Shown here in pieces: positions 1 to 10,472 of a stretch of 64,000 bases of DNA. This stretch comes from Kappaphycus alvarezii. Lineage: Eukaryota > Rhodophyta > Florideophyceae > Gigartinales > Solieriaceae. The number at the start of each line of letters is the position of its first letter. Within the stretch, counting starts at the first letter, position 1. A program made the position numbers and the translations under genes. The notes beneath the pieces are model-generated. The model saw nothing but the letters and a program-made list of their open reading frames with translations. It made no database searches and was not told where the DNA came from. The stretch is taken from contig NADL03000454.1 of NCBI GenBank assembly GCA_002205965.3, forward strand, positions 682,001 to 746,000. Direction: 5' to 3'.

Positions 1-19
1 TCAGTTCGAGAATCTCTAG

Positions 20-1111
20 AACGCATTCTCAGGCACAGTGCGTGAGACGCATAACGTTGGTCCCGGGCGCAAGAGCTTCTATAATGGAATAGATCTACTT
101 TTCATGACTCTAGTAGTCCTCAAATGTGGGGCGCAGTGGGACATAGCGGCTCGCGCCTTCAACTTGAAGGCACCTACATTCGAGAGGATAATCACCAAGT
201 TTATTGATGGAATTTGACAGTTTGTGTACAGCAATTTAGTTGTAGAAACTGATTGCACATACTCGTTTGGAGAGCTACTCGAAAATCGCGTTCGAATATT
301 CACCGTGCAAGAGTTCAAGAAATATTTCTCTGGAAAACATAAGCTTTACGGTTTCAAAGTAGAAGTTATTGTTTTAAGAAATGGAAAAGCTATCAATTGC
401 AGCTCATATTACTCAGGAAGCGTTTCGGACCTGGAAATATTCCAGCAAAATATAAGGTTTCACAAGAAGCCCCTCAAAAAAAAGTCGGGTGAAGAGAACA
501 TAGCAGATCTGGGAGAAATGTCTAAAGAGTACCCTGATTGTTGGGCCGTTTTAATGGAAAAGGGCTATCAGGGAGCTGTTGAGCTTGTACGCGCATTAAT
601 TCCGAAGAAGAAACCAAAGAATGATTTTTTAAGCGCTGAAGATGTGGAGCGGAATAGAAAAATTTCGTCGCATCGTATCCTGGTGGAAAACTGGTTTGGC
701 AGGCTGCACACTCTTTGTAGTAAAATGGGGGGTAAGTGTAGGTGGAAAGAGGGTCGATATGATGGAGTCTTTAGACTTTACGCTGCGTTAACAAATTTGC
801 ATATTAGCTACCATCCTTTCAGGGGCGAGGATGCTCAAATGTACAGCTCAGTGCGAAACGGGCTTTACTTGATTGGATCGGAGTCACACAATAAGCTACG
901 TGCGACACAGGCAGCCTACTGTGAGAAAAGAAGGCGATTGCGCGAATTTCAGTTTAGGCCTCTGAATACCACGACGGGCAACTTTTTGGATCTCTGTAGT
1001 GCGCTGTCTTGTAATCGAACACGATCTTTACCTGATCAGAGTACAAAAATAGTGCGGAAAGTAATTAAAGTGAACTACTGGAGCAGGCATCCAGAGGCAA
1101 CGAACGCGTGA
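20..1111 (+). pseudogene. Harbinger-type (DDE_Tnp_4) transposase, broken
   Basis: The main open part (224-1111) reads as a Harbinger/PIF nuclease. It has the block YFSGKHKLYGFKVEV, then GSVSDLEIF (second acidic residue), then KGYQGA with PKKKPKNDFLS, and ends the core with VENWFGRL, whose Glu is the third catalytic residue. The first Asp is probably in VVETDCTYS. The same frame is open upstream from base 20 and encodes a plausible helical N-terminal part (QWDIAARAFNLKAPTFERII), but an in-frame TGA at 215-217 and a TAG at 17-19 interrupt it. The product would cut and move DNA in the nucleus. It lacks a full N-terminus in this window, and no inverted repeats or Myb-like partner were found. A dead or dying copy is most likely. 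Confidence 0.85.
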
Positions 1112-1439
1112 GTATTACTTGTAGGAGTATACGGAAATTTCGGTGGCCGGGTGAAACTACGGACGACTAGCGTTCGCGTTGGCCTAGGAGTATAGCGTTG
1201 TGGTGATGGAGGGATTTCGAGGAGGGTACTGCATTGTGGGGAAGATTGGTTGGCCGTTGTTATTTGCGCACACATGGATTGCATATGTGGTTACAATTTT
1301 GAGATGAGTCGCTGGGAAACAAGTGTCTGGTGTTTCCCGTTGACTACTGGGTCTAAGTGCGTCTTGTGTCCTCCGTTTGCGGGGAGGTTCTTGGCGATAG
1401 GTTGTGAACTAGGCGATCGGTTGTTAACTTGGAGACGCG

Positions 1440-1652
1440 TTGATTGGGGTGCGCCTCTTGGAAGCAATGGGACACACTAATGTCGTTTCGTTAAATTGGT
1501 CATCAGATGGAACTAAGTTGGCAATTTTTTCGGCGGCGGATGGTACTGACAGGTTGTGGGATGTTGTGACGGGTAGGTCTATGTTTGTGCATCGGGGCGA
1601 TGTGGTGAGGTTTAGTAGTGCATCCTTAGTAGGCAAAATAAAGAACAAGTAA
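1440..1652 (+). pseudogene. WD40-repeat fragment
   Basis: This 70-codon frame contains one recognisable WD40 blade. GHTNVVSLNWSSDGTKLA is followed by an LWDV-type end (DRLWDVVTG). No second blade is visible in any frame on either side, and the frame closes just upstream (TAA at 1425-1427). It looks like a stray fragment of a WD40 gene, possibly of the TEX1/THO3 kind from the wording of the blade. That assignment is a guess. It is unrelated in sequence to the complete WD40 gene near 48-49 kb. Confidence 0.4.
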
Positions 1653-1810
1653 AGAAATCCCGCAACTCAAGAGTAGCGGAGAAAATTTGTCGGTAGGCAG
1701 CGAAAGAAACGAGGAGGCGAAAAATTTTAGAACCGCTCTTTCCTGGCTGGATAGTCTTTACGAGTTGTACAGTGTAGCACAGAGGCGTGGGGATGGTATT
1801 CAGAAATTAA

Positions 1811-2240
1811 CTACGTCGCAACAGCGCCTGCGGTAACTGTAGCACGCGATATGTGGCGGCGAGCGAAGGGGTGCGCAACAGGCACGTCGACGGCGATATC
1901 ATTACTGTGAAGCCCATAGGCAGCGAGAATGTAAATATCCATTCGTAACGCGGGGGACTCAAATAAACAGACAAATAGGAAACCTGGTAGAGCGGATGCT
2001 AGACGAGGGCGAGGATCCCAACTTCCTTTCGGAAGCGAGCGAGAACGTTTCGGAGGACGTGATGTAGGCGAGTCATGCCGTCTTCGTATTTGTAGGTCAA
2101 AGCGTGTTGACGGCTTGTATCTAAGACGAATGCGACGTCGGCCGAGCGCCGAGAGCAGACCACACAACAAGGAGATCCAGTGAATAGCGCGATGCAGTGA
2201 CGGAGAGCCAGAGAGACCTTCCATGCAGAGTAGGACATGT
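1811..2240 (-). pseudogene. Retroelement C-terminal endonuclease-like relic, copy A
   Basis: Two minus frames together give a block like the end of some non-LTR retroelement proteins. YKYEDGMTRLHHVLRNVLAR is followed, after a frame change, by RMDIYILAAYGL and IAVDVPVAHPF. The pattern of a conserved HxxLR-like helix, then an R-x-D strand, then a D-V-x-V-x-x-P strand resembles PD-(D/E)XK-like domains found after reverse transcriptases. The DNA aligns by eye with 2740-3070, so the two are diverged duplicates. No RT domain was found next to it. The family assignment is inference; the duplication is seen. Confidence 0.4.
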
Positions 2241-2534
2241 ACGTACCGCGGTGGGGGTGAGGAAGCGAAGAAAACAGTAGAGGAGAAGGATGTGCGCACA
2301 GAGAGGAGCCGTGCTCGGGTATAGTGCTGTTTCGTACAAGAACAACCTGTCAGACTTCGAAAGCATGAGCTCAGTTGTGATCGCAGAGCGGAGCCTTTCA
2401 CCGGGGACCAGGGAAGAACAGCACTCGAAAAGGGCCGTAACTGTAAGTGAAGAAGACAGCTGCGGATGGAAGAAGGATAAGAACGAGATGGCAGACCGAG
2501 GGATCTCTTCGGGGTGGCGATGGTTGGGAAAGAG

Positions 2535-3070
2535 TCAGCAGGTCAGAGATATTCCAAAAGAATCAATTACAGATGCTACGTCAGCAGCCTCAGTAATGTC
2601 TGAAGTTTGCAGGAGACCTATGGACCGTCCATTGAGGAAAGGAGAAAGACCTGGAACCAGGCCCGATCCGGGCAGGGCAATCTCCCCTAACGCACCATGA
2701 GCATAGAATCCGACCGGCATCAGTAAGATACCATTGGCGTCACTAAAGTCGCTGTAGCGCTGAACCTTGGCATGCTAGACGAGAAACGCACCGGCCCCAG
2801 AAAACGAGGCGCTGTGCGAAGGGGGCTGGTGGACGTCAGGGAGGGCCGCAGTAACATCCAGTCCGATATGCATAGCGCCTAGACCGTAGGCAGTAGGTAT
2901 GTACATGTCCATGCGGAAAGAAGGCGAGGAGTGTGAAGGGGTGGTCGAAAGCGGGTGTTCAACGAGTGCAATGATACCGATTTCGTTGTAGTAGCGATAA
3001 AGTGCACTGCGAGGAACTTTCGACGCCGGGTTTGCCGGTCATCGTACTTGTAGGTCAGGTGTGACGGGCC
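2535..3070 (-). pseudogene. Retroelement C-terminal endonuclease-like relic, copy B
   Basis: The minus strand near 2830-2920 reads RMDMYIPTAYGLGAMHIGLD and then VTAALPD, parallel to RMDIYILAAYGL in copy A. The edge of the block matches too (CGTACTTGTAGGTCA here against CGTATTTGTAGGTCA in copy A). A 61-codon frame at 2535-2720 (MPVGFYAHGALGEIALPGSG) may be its downstream continuation. Several stops and shifts are present, so no intact protein can be made. It lies beside copy A in the same orientation, which suggests a tandem duplication or two related insertions. Confidence 0.35.
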
Positions 3071-3299
3071 GGAACAGGGGGGAATGTAAAGAGACGGATA
3101 GTAACCGGCTCTCGTGCGATTAGAAAGATTAAAGGAGTGGCGGAAAATAAAGGAACAGGCGGAAAAGACGGGGAGAAGAGGGGTTGTTGGACGGTTGATG
3201 GAAACGGGCCGGCGAGGTGGACGGGTTGCAAGCGCGTACCCCCGAGTGCTCGAGATGCCCTCGGATTCTCTCCTTTTATTTGGCCATGGGAGGAATTGA

Positions 3300-3774
3300 G
3301 GACTCCCATGTCACCCAGGAAATTAATGAACTGTAATTATTTTCCATTGTTTCAGAGGATACTTGACAGTGAATGCAACGGGATAGTTTTCCGCCACACC
3401 ACACACCTCCCGTTGGCCCCAAATTCCACGATTTCGTGGACGGCGGGTCAACCCAAATGCATCCCGTTGCAATTCAAATTATTGTTCCCGACGTTGAAGA
3501 GGAAACCATTTCCGGTCTGACGACACCCAAAGTCTCCTGCATATATAGAAGGAGAACATCCTCCTTCGAGGTATGCCTCCCTCTACAGTACCTTCGCTTA
3601 TCCGATACCCACCTGTCACACTCCCTTCCCCTTTCACCAACAAACACTCCTTTACTTCTATATTAATTGCCTTCCCACTGCCTTCTTCTTCCTCATGCAC
3701 CCTTCCGACACTCCTTCACCCTTCATCTCACTTGCCTGCCTCCTTCTAGCCCTCTTCAACCCTCAAGCGCGACC
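3300..3774 (+). promoter_or_regulatory. C/T-rich leader with TATA-like box ahead of the cysteine-peptidase-like gene
   Basis: A TATA-like stretch (CATATATAGAAG) lies at about 3539-3550. From about 3590 to 3774 the plus strand is strongly enriched in C and T, up to the ATG at 3775. The leaders of RPB5, prefoldin 3 and XPO1 in this window look the same, so this is probably the promoter and 5' leader of the following, now broken, gene. Confidence 0.4.
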
Positions 3775-5088
3775 ATGTGCCTAACTCCGACCAACCAAAC
3801 ATCCCCTACCGCGTACGAGAAGCGCCGTCTGGAACCTACAGAGTGCCACGGCCCAGGTACGGACGGTGTGGAACGTGTAAGGGAGGGGATCGCGGTGAAG
3901 ATTGGAGAGGTGGTGCGCTGTGTCGATGGCTTGCGAAGGGTTGGCGAGGGTGATTGTGCCTACGGGCTGGAGGTCGCGGGTAATTTGGTATAAAGGTACC
4001 GACGGAGGACTTCGGGCTTGGGTTGTTGAGGTACGACGCGAAGGTCATTGAAGATTGGCTTGGACATCGAAGGGGTAAGAAGTTCACAATTGAAGACCTT
4101 GATCGTCTTGGATTGTTGCAGGACCAAGGAAGAAGTGACGGTGTCACCGAGGATAGGACATGGGAGGTGAGGAGGTTGATGTTAAGTTCTGGTAACATGG
4201 AAGGGTTCTTGCCGAGTCGGTACTACGCGTCGCACCGCAGCTTTGCCGGGAGAAGAGCCTTCTGGCCTGTCGACTTCTTCACGCTTCAGACTCAAAGCGT
4301 ATACGTCGAAGAAGTGGGTAGTCCAATTACGAGCAACGTCGAGGAGCGCCACGTTCCGAACTCCAACCTAAACTTGGTCCAGCTCAACCATGCAGTAGAG
4401 AAGCAAGCAGAATACGTGGATTGGCTTGACGACTACTGCCAGAAGCATTTAGACATACATATTCCCTTAGGAGAACCAGGTGCCCGGCAGAAGGGCAATG
4501 GAACATCTCCGTTCATCTTGAAAGACCATCCTGTCTTCTACTACGCGAGTCATGGCGAGTGCTTGCGTGCGGCGTTGGCGAACGCGTTGGCTACATTGTG
4601 TGGTGAGGAAATGGCGCGGGAATTCCTTGGAAAGGGTAGTATACCTGCGAGAAGTTTTGCAGATGCGCAGCGCTGGTTGGAGAAGCATATGGGTCGCTAT
4701 CACCTACGCAAGATTGATCAGCCGTTCCCAACTGAGCTTTCCAGTTAGCTTAATGGGCTAGCAGATGCACTATATCTTGTACGGCTTGTTGGGCGAATCG
4801 GTCGATCATGCCATTGTACTTGACACAAAGAAGAAGGTGATCATCGGCAGCGCCGAACAACATGCTCTAAAGATGGAAGCGTATGCGATGTGCGCTTGTG
4901 TTGGTGCTGGCTTTGGGTTAGAAAAGGTTATGGAGGTGAGGATGTTATGCGCGCAGAAGAAGGGCAAAGGGAAAAGAAACAGGAAGATCCCAATCGCTAT
5001 TCGTCGTGCAAGAAAGAGAGAACCTTTAGAAGAACAGAAGAAGAACAAGAAGGTTCACAAGATAATATATGACTCTGGTGAAGAGTAA
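3775..5088 (+). pseudogene. Cysteine-peptidase-like protein (OTU/papain-like), frameshifted
   Basis: Three overlapping plus frames (to 3993, from about 3984 to 4748, and 4765-5088) join into one protein of about 430 residues. The central part has HGECLRAALANALATLCGEE, a Cys at the start of a helix as in papain-fold peptidases. Further on comes SVDHAIVLDTKKKVIIGSA, a His-centred strand with a following Asp. Cys then His/Asp in this order is the usual catalytic layout of OTU- and papain-like proteases. The C-terminus is lysine/arginine-rich. A shift near 3990, another near 4735 and an in-frame TAG just before 4765 break it. It converges on Copia-1 and nearly touches its 3' end. Whether it was a host gene or mobile-element cargo is unknown; the exact family is not recognised. 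Confidence 0.45.
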
Positions 5089-5109
5089 ATACAAGAAATA
5101 AAACTCTCT

Positions 5110-5827
5110 GGATACTTTAGCGCTTTCGCTCCCTTTGATGCGCCTCACGAATCGAAAGATGTCCGGAAGAAGAAAACCAGACTTCATCACTTCATTGAGC
5201 TTGTGGTACATTACGACGTTGCGCTTCGTTAATGCATCAGCGAGTTTTTCCTGACCGCTCACTTACTGCATGGTTGTCATCTCTCCTGGTTCGAATGAAT
5301 CACGGAGACGAGGCACAGTGGGACGCAAGCGATAATCTGCTCCCTCATGCAGCGTCGTGACGGTTGAGTACAAGCCATGCGAATATGGCACTGAGGGCAA
5401 AAGTAAGAGGCACTGGACTCTTGTGCAACGCTTGAAGCCAGTCCGCGAATAAGGAAGCCCGGTCTGCTAAACTGGCAGCCGCCAATATCTCAGCTCGTAT
5501 GGATGAGAATCTGATCCTCGCCTGTTTCGTGCTACTCCAGTCACTGATATGGAAGAAATACCCACCCCCCGGTGGCAGGAAAAGGCCTGGCAGGTAACCA
5601 GTTTGGCCATAAGAAGACGCGCCTTGACTGACATCCGAGAATGCCAAGTACGCAGGGTTGGCGACTGACCGTGGGGAGAGGAAACGAAGCGACGGGGATA
5701 AGTTACGAAGTTCGGAAAGCATCTTGTTTGCGGTGATGGGACGTCTCCTCAGAAACGAGGAGACGTCCCACTTGGCGTTGCAGGTGACTGGCAGTGAAAG
5801 GAGCCTGCGAAAGGACGCCATGACCAA
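5110..5827 (-). pseudogene. Copia-1 RNase H and C-terminus
   Basis: After the frame break the minus strand reads AFSDVSQGASSYGQTGYLPG, the first acidic strand of Copia RNase H. It continues with FHISDWSSTKQARIRFSSIR and AEILAAASLADR, the Glu helix. The tail KLADALTKRNVVMYHKLNEV is the usual end of Copia RNase H. A short region of stops separates the body from the tail. The peptidase-like gene on the opposite strand ends at about the same place. Confidence 0.75.
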
Positions 5828-6632
5828 GGAAATTCAAAGACCCAGCAAGCGCTTGGTAGCACGTGAGCTCGCTCGACGTACTGGACTGCGCCGCTTGTTT
5901 GCGCCGGGCATGGAGCAAAGTTAGGGGTGCAATCTTGTCAAGGTACTCCTGCATATTGGCAAAGACAGATCCGTTTGGTTCCTGGTGAATGTGGAGACGG
6001 TTGAAGACAATGTCTTTGTCAAAGACAAAGTTCCCGACGGTAAACTTAGAACAGATGGCTTCGTGAAACGCTTGAATTGCAGAATGGTTACCGGCAAGAA
6101 GGCAATCATCAACCAATTTGCCAACGATAAGCTGGATGGAGTCGTCAGAGTTATAAAAGACGAAGAGTTGTGTGAGTCCAGCAATTTGAAGGAAGCCGTA
6201 CTTGATCATCCATGGCTCTACAGTGGGTTGCCACAGACGCCCATATTGAACAATGCCATACGCGGGTTTCCAGAGTCTCCAAACCATCCTAGAGGAAGAG
6301 ACTCAGCCTTTCGGAGGTCCCATATAAACATCACGGAGGAAATCGCCGGCCTGGAAGTACGCATGCTTGATGTCAATCGAGGCAAGGCGGAACCACAACA
6401 CGGCGGCGATCGATAGAAACAGGAGAATAACCGGACTCTGTGCAGTCGATGAATCAGTCCGGACATTGTGTTTGTCTTTGTCACGGTTCCCATGAGGAAC
6501 AAGACTACACTTGAGCCTGAGTTTTCCCGCGTCGGCAGAAAAGCGAAGCTGAAAGAAGTGATGGGAGGAAACGACTTCGGCAGTGCGAGGAAGAGATCAA
6601 TAATCAACCTCTTAGTACGAACCAGCCTTTAA
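5703..6632 (-). pseudogene. Copia-1 reverse transcriptase (RVT_2)
   Basis: The frame, read past one TGA near 6310, has the Copia RT signatures: LVPHGNRDKDKHNVRTDSST, then ASIDIKHAYFQAG (motif with the first catalytic Asp), then AYGIVQYGRLWQ, then VGKLVDDCLLAG with the paired Asp residues, and YLDKIAPL. Copia-2 has the same order. The frame breaks near 5740-5770, exactly at a perfect inverted repeat. Confidence 0.8.
5737..5770. repeat. Perfect 14-base inverted repeat with 6-base loop
   Basis: TGGGACGTCTCCTC at 5737-5750 pairs with 5757-5770 around AGAAAC. It lies in Copia-1 where the RT frame ends and the RNase H frame begins. Confidence 0.9.
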
Positions 6633-7154
6633 TTAGTTGTCCTTCTCGGCCGCAATCGCCATGTAAAGAAGCCATCGCGGAGCGAACTGCAACTGGAATT
6701 CACTCACGGGCTTGTTGGCAAGCACTTTGTACATCTGGCGAAGTATGTCCTGTTCAGAAGACTGCAGCGAGTGTGGCAGAGAAGGAGGTGACTGAGGTGA
6801 CGTTGCGCCAACATGCTTTTCGGGGCTAGGCGGGTCATGCGTCGATGTGATATCGGAGTGTACTCGTTGATCAATAGATGGATGCTTAGTGCCAAACAAA
6901 GTGTTGCAGAGGACAATAGCGTTCTTCGATACATCGAGATACGGTTGATTGGCCCTGAGAGGTTTGCTATTCGACGATTTGTTCTGAAGTGCACAATTTT
7001 GACACCAAAGCGCCGACTCGTTCTCGATCAAGTTCAAGACGTCATCAGTGTCTGCCAAGTGCAAACTCTGCGGCACATCAGGGTCACCCGGCCGTGGTTC
7101 CGGGGGCGGTGAGTCCGGAACAGGTACATCGGATTCGATGTCAGGAGGAATCAT
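6633..7154 (-). pseudogene. Copia-1 integrase/RT linker
   Basis: A proline- and serine-rich, low-complexity 173-codon stretch joins the integrase to the reverse transcriptase. Its end (SEFQLQFAPRWLLYMAIAAE) lines up with APRWLIDESIAKRKSNYKDK in Copia-2. The reading frame continues past three stop codons (two TAA, one TGA, about 6560-6635) straight into the RT. These stops fall at positions that are Tyr, Glu and Lys in Copia-2, which is ordinary decay. Confidence 0.65.
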
Positions 7155-7189
7155 GTTGGCAAGCTCGAGAAATGGTGAGGGACCTTCTG

Positions 7190-8450
7190 TTAAAACTTCT
7201 TCAAGGGAATCATGAAAGTCCTCATCAACGACGGAGTAGCTAGGGGAAACACGAAGTCGGTACTATCCAGCTGTTGCAGTAGACTGCTTGAGGTGGCTTG
7301 AAAGATATTTTCATATGCGGCTTTCATTGTTTCCTCAACATGGTCTTCTCGTGTAGAAACGAGGACCAAGTGCGGTGTTGTCGAAAGAACGAAGCCTGGT
7401 TCCCATGTTCCGAATTTGGTCCCTCGCTTGAAGTAATACACCTTTTCTTCGCGTTGCAAGTCAGCAGGAGACACCGTGTTTGGCTGTTGGCCTTTTCGCA
7501 CGAGACGGAGGGCTCTTCTAACAACCTGCTCTTGGTGCGCAGTTCGAAGGTCGTCCGAAAGATCAGATTAAAGACCAACTAGCGAGGGTGTGTAACCGCG
7601 AGCCATCTCAAAACTGCTCATGGTCTTGCTTCCATACAGAATGTTGCTGAGGAAAGTTGCACGAGAAAGAACCTCATCCTTGTCCTACACGATTCCCTTG
7701 GTATTGCTGAAATGCTCTGCATCTTTCAGCAAACGCTCAACCAATGTACGCAGCACCAAGTTCTTTCGTTCGACGATTCCGAGATTGTTGTGACGACGCG
7801 CTGGGCGGGGATCGCATTGGATACGGAAATAGCGGAAAGCATCGCCCAGCTTCCGGTTAAAGAACTCAACGTTACCGAAAATCTTAGAGGGAACTCCATG
7901 AGAGTTAATCCATTTCAGCTCCAGTTCCCTTGCAACCTTATCCATTTCCTTCGATGGCAAAATTGAAGCAATGGAGAACGCAGAGTAAACATCGACGATA
8001 TGAAGGACCGCATCATTCTCGAAATACATAAAAAAAGAGTGAGTCGATTTCCAAATGGTCTTTGAAACCGGAGAATACCTTTCCGAACGATATTTTTCTA
8101 GACGGGAGAGGTCTTCCTGTCTCCTAGTAAGATTTGCACTTGTCGGTGGCGGATTTCAATGCTTGCTTGAGGACAGGCGTAATGACACCACCACGCTCAA
8201 AAAGGGTGACCATGTATTCAAACGGAAGGTGCGAGTACCCATGGAGCTTATTCGTGAATCGACGAGCAATGTTTCCGTACCGAAAACGACGGTTCAATTC
8301 CTCACTCTTGGGAGCCTTCTTCGAGAAAGAAGCTTGAGATGCAAAGAAGGTTTTAAAGGAAGTAGTCTTGGAAGGAACGACGAATAGATAAGTGCGAGCT
8401 GCATCAAAAATCGGAGGATGACGTGGGTTCTGTGTACGTCTGAAAGACAA
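7190..8450 (-). pseudogene. Copia-1 integrase (pre-integrase zinc finger, core, C-terminal part)
   Basis: The pre-integrase zinc region (8124-8450) reads KLHGYSHLPFEYMVTLFERG and ends in a CKS motif, the HH-CC finger with one Cys damaged. The integrase core (7685-8029) has HIVDVYSAFS with the first Asp, a hGVPSKIFGNVEFFN strand where the second Asp should be, and PARRHNNLGIVERKN, whose Glu is the third catalytic residue. 7190-7501 continues the C-terminal part. Frame breaks separate the pieces. The enzyme would insert element cDNA into chromosomes; this copy cannot. Confidence 0.8.
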
Positions 8451-8784
8451 GACGATGGGAGGAGAGGTTTCGGAATCCCGGAGGAATGACGAGGAGGTTT
8501 TCTGGACCTAGCTGATACGACTTGTGCAGCAAGTCATTACCGAGCTGTAGGAAAACGTCGTCAAATGTGATGTAAAATGGGATATTCACAGTCACACCAT
8601 TCAAGTCCGTTAAGGGCAGGTCCCAAATGCCAACAGTCACTTCAGCATCACTGCAGTTGTGGCCGTATCCATGAACAAACGAATCACAATCCAGGCCTAG
8701 AAGCTTGAACTGAATACCCAGGGCGTGGAAAAGACAAGAGGCTGCTATTTCTCCACCAATACTATGAGGACAAGCCGGGTCCAC
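8404..8784 (-). pseudogene. Copia-1 protease region
   Basis: This frame lies between gag and the integrase, where Copia elements keep the aspartic protease. It starts with VDPACPHSIGGE, which may correspond to the D-[ST]-G loop of retropepsins but lacks the classic triad. The rest (LGIQFKLLGLDCDSF, VNIPFYITFDDVFLQLG) has the alternating hydrophobic pattern of a beta-rich protease and closes with a conserved-looking LG-D pair. The assignment rests on position and weak motif likeness. Confidence 0.5.
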
Positions 8785-8954
8785 GATTGGATTTGGATCT
8801 AGCTCCCTGCAAATAATATCGGATGTTGCTCCTCGCGAAGCAATATAACTTACTTGCTTTGTTTACTGCCGGAGCCTGTCCGAAAAAAGGAACTACCTGA
8901 ACTAGAATTGTTTTCTGGATTCTACGATGCAAGAGCCTTCCTTTTCTTCCTGTA

Positions 8955-9734
8955 TTAATTTCTCGGCGCCTTGCAATCATCATCTCCGCGATTATGTCCA
9001 AGTTCTCCACTGTCATAGCATACCTGATCGCGGTTTACTCGTTGAGATTTGTCAAACTTCGATGAAGGATTGGGGCGTTTTCGACCAGAGTGGTTGTCTT
9101 GATTCCCACTAGCATTAGTTTGATCAGCACGACCAGCTTGACTCCCACTCGGTTTACTGAGTTGGTGGTCCCGGTGAGAAGACAGGAATGCCTGAACCTT
9201 TTTGTCAACTAGGGCCTGAAAGTCCTTCAAAGAAATAGACGGGGACTCCATACTTGATGCGGTAGTCAAGTTTCGGAGAACAAGAACAGCATCATCCAGA
9301 TTCAAACGGCACGTCTGACGCTCTGAAAGGAATAATTCTGCGACGTTGACGGGACGAGTGATACCTGTTCCTGGAGGAACAATTACAAGAAGACCTCTTA
9401 GTCGCTCTTGAATCTCCGATATGTATGCACGAAACTTGAAAAGCTCTGGAAAATTTGACGGGGAAACCAAATGCACGGTCGGACGATTCACAGAATCCAA
9501 ATCTGCGAGAATTTCTCGAATACCTTCCAAACTCCCTTCCGATATCTTGCTCATCAGCTGGCTGTTTTGCTCCTCCTCTTCCTTCCGAGCTCTTGCCTCT
9601 GCATGAGCAATGAGCTGCAACTTGGCATTAGTCAGCGTCCCCTCCTCCAGCATTGCATTGTTAAGAGGAGTTATAGCCAAAACGTCACCAGTTTGAGAGG
9701 AAGAAGAAGCATGAGAGTAAAGGAGATGCTTCAC
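8955..9734 (-). pseudogene. Copia-1 gag-like protein
   Basis: A 259-codon frame with a helical gag-type body and a basic C-terminus. It ends in a damaged CCHC zinc knuckle, CYDSGELGHNRGDDDC: the second Cys is Ser and the spacing before the last Cys is off. Gag packages the element RNA in the cytoplasm. The following bases keep a coding look (basic, Ser-rich) through a stop at about 8955, so gag probably continued into the protease as a polyprotein. Confidence 0.7.
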
Positions 9735-9942
9735 GGCAGGGCCGCGGAGATGTGAAATTAAAACCAGTAAGTTTGTTTTTCTATTAAAGTAATTTCTTTA
9801 GGAGATTCCTCTGTCCTTGAGAGCAAGAAAAGAGTACTGGTCCCGTATTGTGAGATTTTTTTATCAAATTTTCAATTAGAAAAAGTTGCATCACTGAGCA
9901 GTTTGCTTAATTTGTTTTCAGATCTAATGGGAGCAATACACG

Positions 9943-9960
9943 CTGGAGTCCGGGGCGCCA
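9943..9960 (-). promoter_or_regulatory. Probable primer-binding site of Copia-1
   Basis: On the minus strand, between the putative 5' LTR and gag, lies TGGCGCCCCGGACTCCAG. TGG-GCGCC type starts pair with the CCA end of a tRNA primer. Its place about 210 bases ahead of the gag start fits. The tRNA is not identified. Confidence 0.5.
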
Positions 9961-9962
9961 AA

Positions 9963-10350
9963 TATGAGTAAGTATCACAAACAAAAAGCAAAAGGGGTTT
10001 TACAATATTGGATAGAGAGGGGGGAAATAGAAAGGGGGACCTGGGCTGATCAACGTGACTACAGCCAAAGTTGCCGTTGGCAAGGTTTCTGCAAAAGCGG
10101 AAGTTGGGAGTCAAGTTCAGAGCCAGCACCGGGGTGGCTGTTTAATCTGGGGTCCTAGTGGGCAGGTAGGTATAAATACTAGTTAATTAGATTAGATTTA
10201 TCTACAACGGCGGGGGTGAGTGAAGTTAGGGTCAGCCAAGTTAGGGAGATCCGAGTTAGAGATAAGTAAATTCGACACTTGGCCCGATAGGTGCCTTTCA
10301 CCCGCGAAAATATCAGGTCCAATTTGGGGGCCGAGTGGTCCAGATTACAG
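9963..10350 (-). repeat. Putative 5' LTR/leader of Copia-1
   Basis: No frame of note lies between the primer-binding site and the end of Copia-2. By position this should be the 5' LTR on the minus strand. No second copy and no clear TG...CA ends were found, so the borders are open. Confidence 0.3.
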
Positions 10351-10419
10351 GCACTCAAGCCCCATCGGTTGAGTATACAGTACCAGAAATAATAGTGGGC
10401 GACAAAAGAAAATTGCCCT

Positions 10420-10436
10420 TACTGTACAGTACAGTG
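10420..10436. repeat. TA-CAG/CTG ladder
   Basis: TACTGTACAGTACAGT: three 5-base steps at the 3' break of Copia-2. Confidence 0.6.
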
Positions 10437-10472
10437 CCTGCTGGATAGCAATGAATCAGATAAAAAAAAAGA

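Larger units (their letters stand above)
5026..9962 (-). mobile_element. Ty1/Copia retrotransposon 1 (decayed, 3' LTR not found)
   Basis: The Copia order gag, protease, integrase, reverse transcriptase, RNase H runs on the minus strand from about 9734 to 5100. A probable primer-binding site lies ahead of gag. Several stops and shifts break the polyprotein. Behind the RNase H end the sequence runs directly into the converging peptidase-like gene, and no long direct repeat matching 9963-10350 was found there, so the 3' LTR is missing or displaced. The element is related by sequence to Copia-2, which follows head to tail. Confidence 0.85.

Noticed and set aside
6218..6607. A 129-codon minus frame taken as part of the Copia-1 RT
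   Set aside because: The RT motifs lie in another phase of the same strand; this frame is a shadow.
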